NCBI GenBank assembly: GCA_013403005.1
Contig: JACBOA010000003.1
Span: 1 to 64,000, forward strand
DNA length: 64,000 nucleotides
Source of the DNA: Methanobacteriaceae archaeon
Lineage (GTDB): Archaea > Methanobacteriota > Methanobacteria > Methanobacteriales > Methanobacteriaceae
Direction of reading: 5' to 3'
Below the pieces are notes generated by a model. That model did not search any database. It worked only from the letters and a program-made list of their open reading frames with translations, and was not told where the DNA came from. The position numbers and the translations under genes were made by a program. The number at the start of each line of letters is the position of its first letter. Positions within the stretch are counted from its first letter, which is position 1. Shown here in pieces: positions 63,819 to 64,000 of this stretch.

Positions 63819-64000
63819 ATGGATACTGGTGATATTATTGGCTTGTTATTAGTCTATGGATATGTAATACTGCTACTGGTTATTTCTGAAAAAGTTCTAA
63901 ACAAACATCCTACTTTCAGCAGAAAGTTTCTGCACATTATGGTGGGAAACGTTTTATTTATTTTGCCTATTTTCCAATCAAGGTGGGTTATGGCCCTTCT
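63819..64000 (+). CDS. Polyprenol/diacylglycerol kinase-like membrane protein (cut by window end)
   Basis: The first 60 residues are visible. They contain one N-terminal membrane helix (I-G-L-L-L-V-Y-G-Y-V-I-L-L-L-V-I) and the sequence S-R-K-F-L-H-I-M-V-G-N, which is typical of the dolichol/phytol/diacylglycerol kinase group related to CDP-diglyceride synthases. Such an enzyme would act on isoprenoid lipids. An in-frame ATG at 63795 is an alternative start. The rest lies outside the window. Confidence 0.65.
   Translation, partial: MDTGDIIGLLLVYGYVILLLVISEKVLNKHPTFSRKFLHIMVGNVLFILPIFQSRWVMAL

Overview
The window comes from an AT-rich methanogenic archaeon of the order Methanobacteriales, most likely a mesophilic Methanobacterium. 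The evidence is the mix of archaeal information genes (Orc1/Cdc6, MCM, aIF6, aIF2-beta, NMD3, RNase P component 4, AglB, PDCD5-like protein), methanogen cofactor genes (MptE-type pterin pyrophosphokinase, sulfide-dependent Thi4), Shine-Dalgarno sites of the GGTGAT/GGAGG type, TATA-box promoters and oligo-T terminators. From memory, the gene order from orc1 through the ribosomal cluster to aglB resembles the MTH1599-MTH1623 region of Methanothermobacter; I could not check this.

Layout. 1-8142: minus-strand housekeeping genes (DUF763, a two-domain glycosyltransferase, a membrane protein, nadA, a methylthiopurine nucleoside phosphorylase, rtcB). 8460-9833: a complete insertion sequence with 18/22 matching terminal inverted repeats and an 8-bp target duplication, lying just upstream of a small gene. 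9847-18564: a metzincin-like membrane protease, archease, a VAT/Cdc48 ATPase, a small membrane protein, orc1/cdc6, mptE and a class V aminotransferase. 18795-32683: an accessory island (below). 32759-39955: radical SAM protein, acetolactate-synthase-like enzyme, acetyl-CoA synthetase, dUTPase, GDPD. 40067-51634: a methyltransferase, then a long minus-strand translation/secretion cluster (ftsY, pfdA, LX, aIF6, L31e, L39e, PP-loop protein, PDCD5-like, S19e, YhbY-like, rnp4) followed by an AK6-like kinase, thi4, a TGS-domain GTPase and aglB. 52063-64000: a membrane protein/HTH regulator pair with three phased operator-like palindromes, topA, a phosphoesterase, an RlmE/FtsJ-type methyltransferase, mcm, aIF2-beta, nmd3, tyrS, tmk and the start of a polyprenol/diacylglycerol-kinase-like gene.

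The most interesting part is 18795-32683. A 1874-residue secreted beta-helix protein ends in a conserved module (invariant Cys-His-Asp, Asp-Asp-Ala-Tyr and Glu-x-Asp-His signatures), a short junction motif (consensus C-Y-S-D-Q-Q-T) and a variable hydrophobic C-terminal tip, and it is followed by a small two-TM membrane gene. Downstream lie four more head-less copies of module + different tip + different small partner gene: a 4-TM protein, a TPR protein, a frameshifted membrane protein and a second TPR protein. The two tips that resemble each other (cassettes C and E) carry the two TPR partners. This layout matches the orphan-tip arrays of bacterial contact-dependent or Rhs polymorphic toxins with cognate immunity genes. 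A silent-cassette system for surface variation is the main alternative. The function is inferred, but the repeated architecture is directly visible. AglB, elsewhere in the window, could glycosylate the many N-x-S/T sites of the surface protein.

No CRISPR array, rRNA or tRNA gene was recognised.
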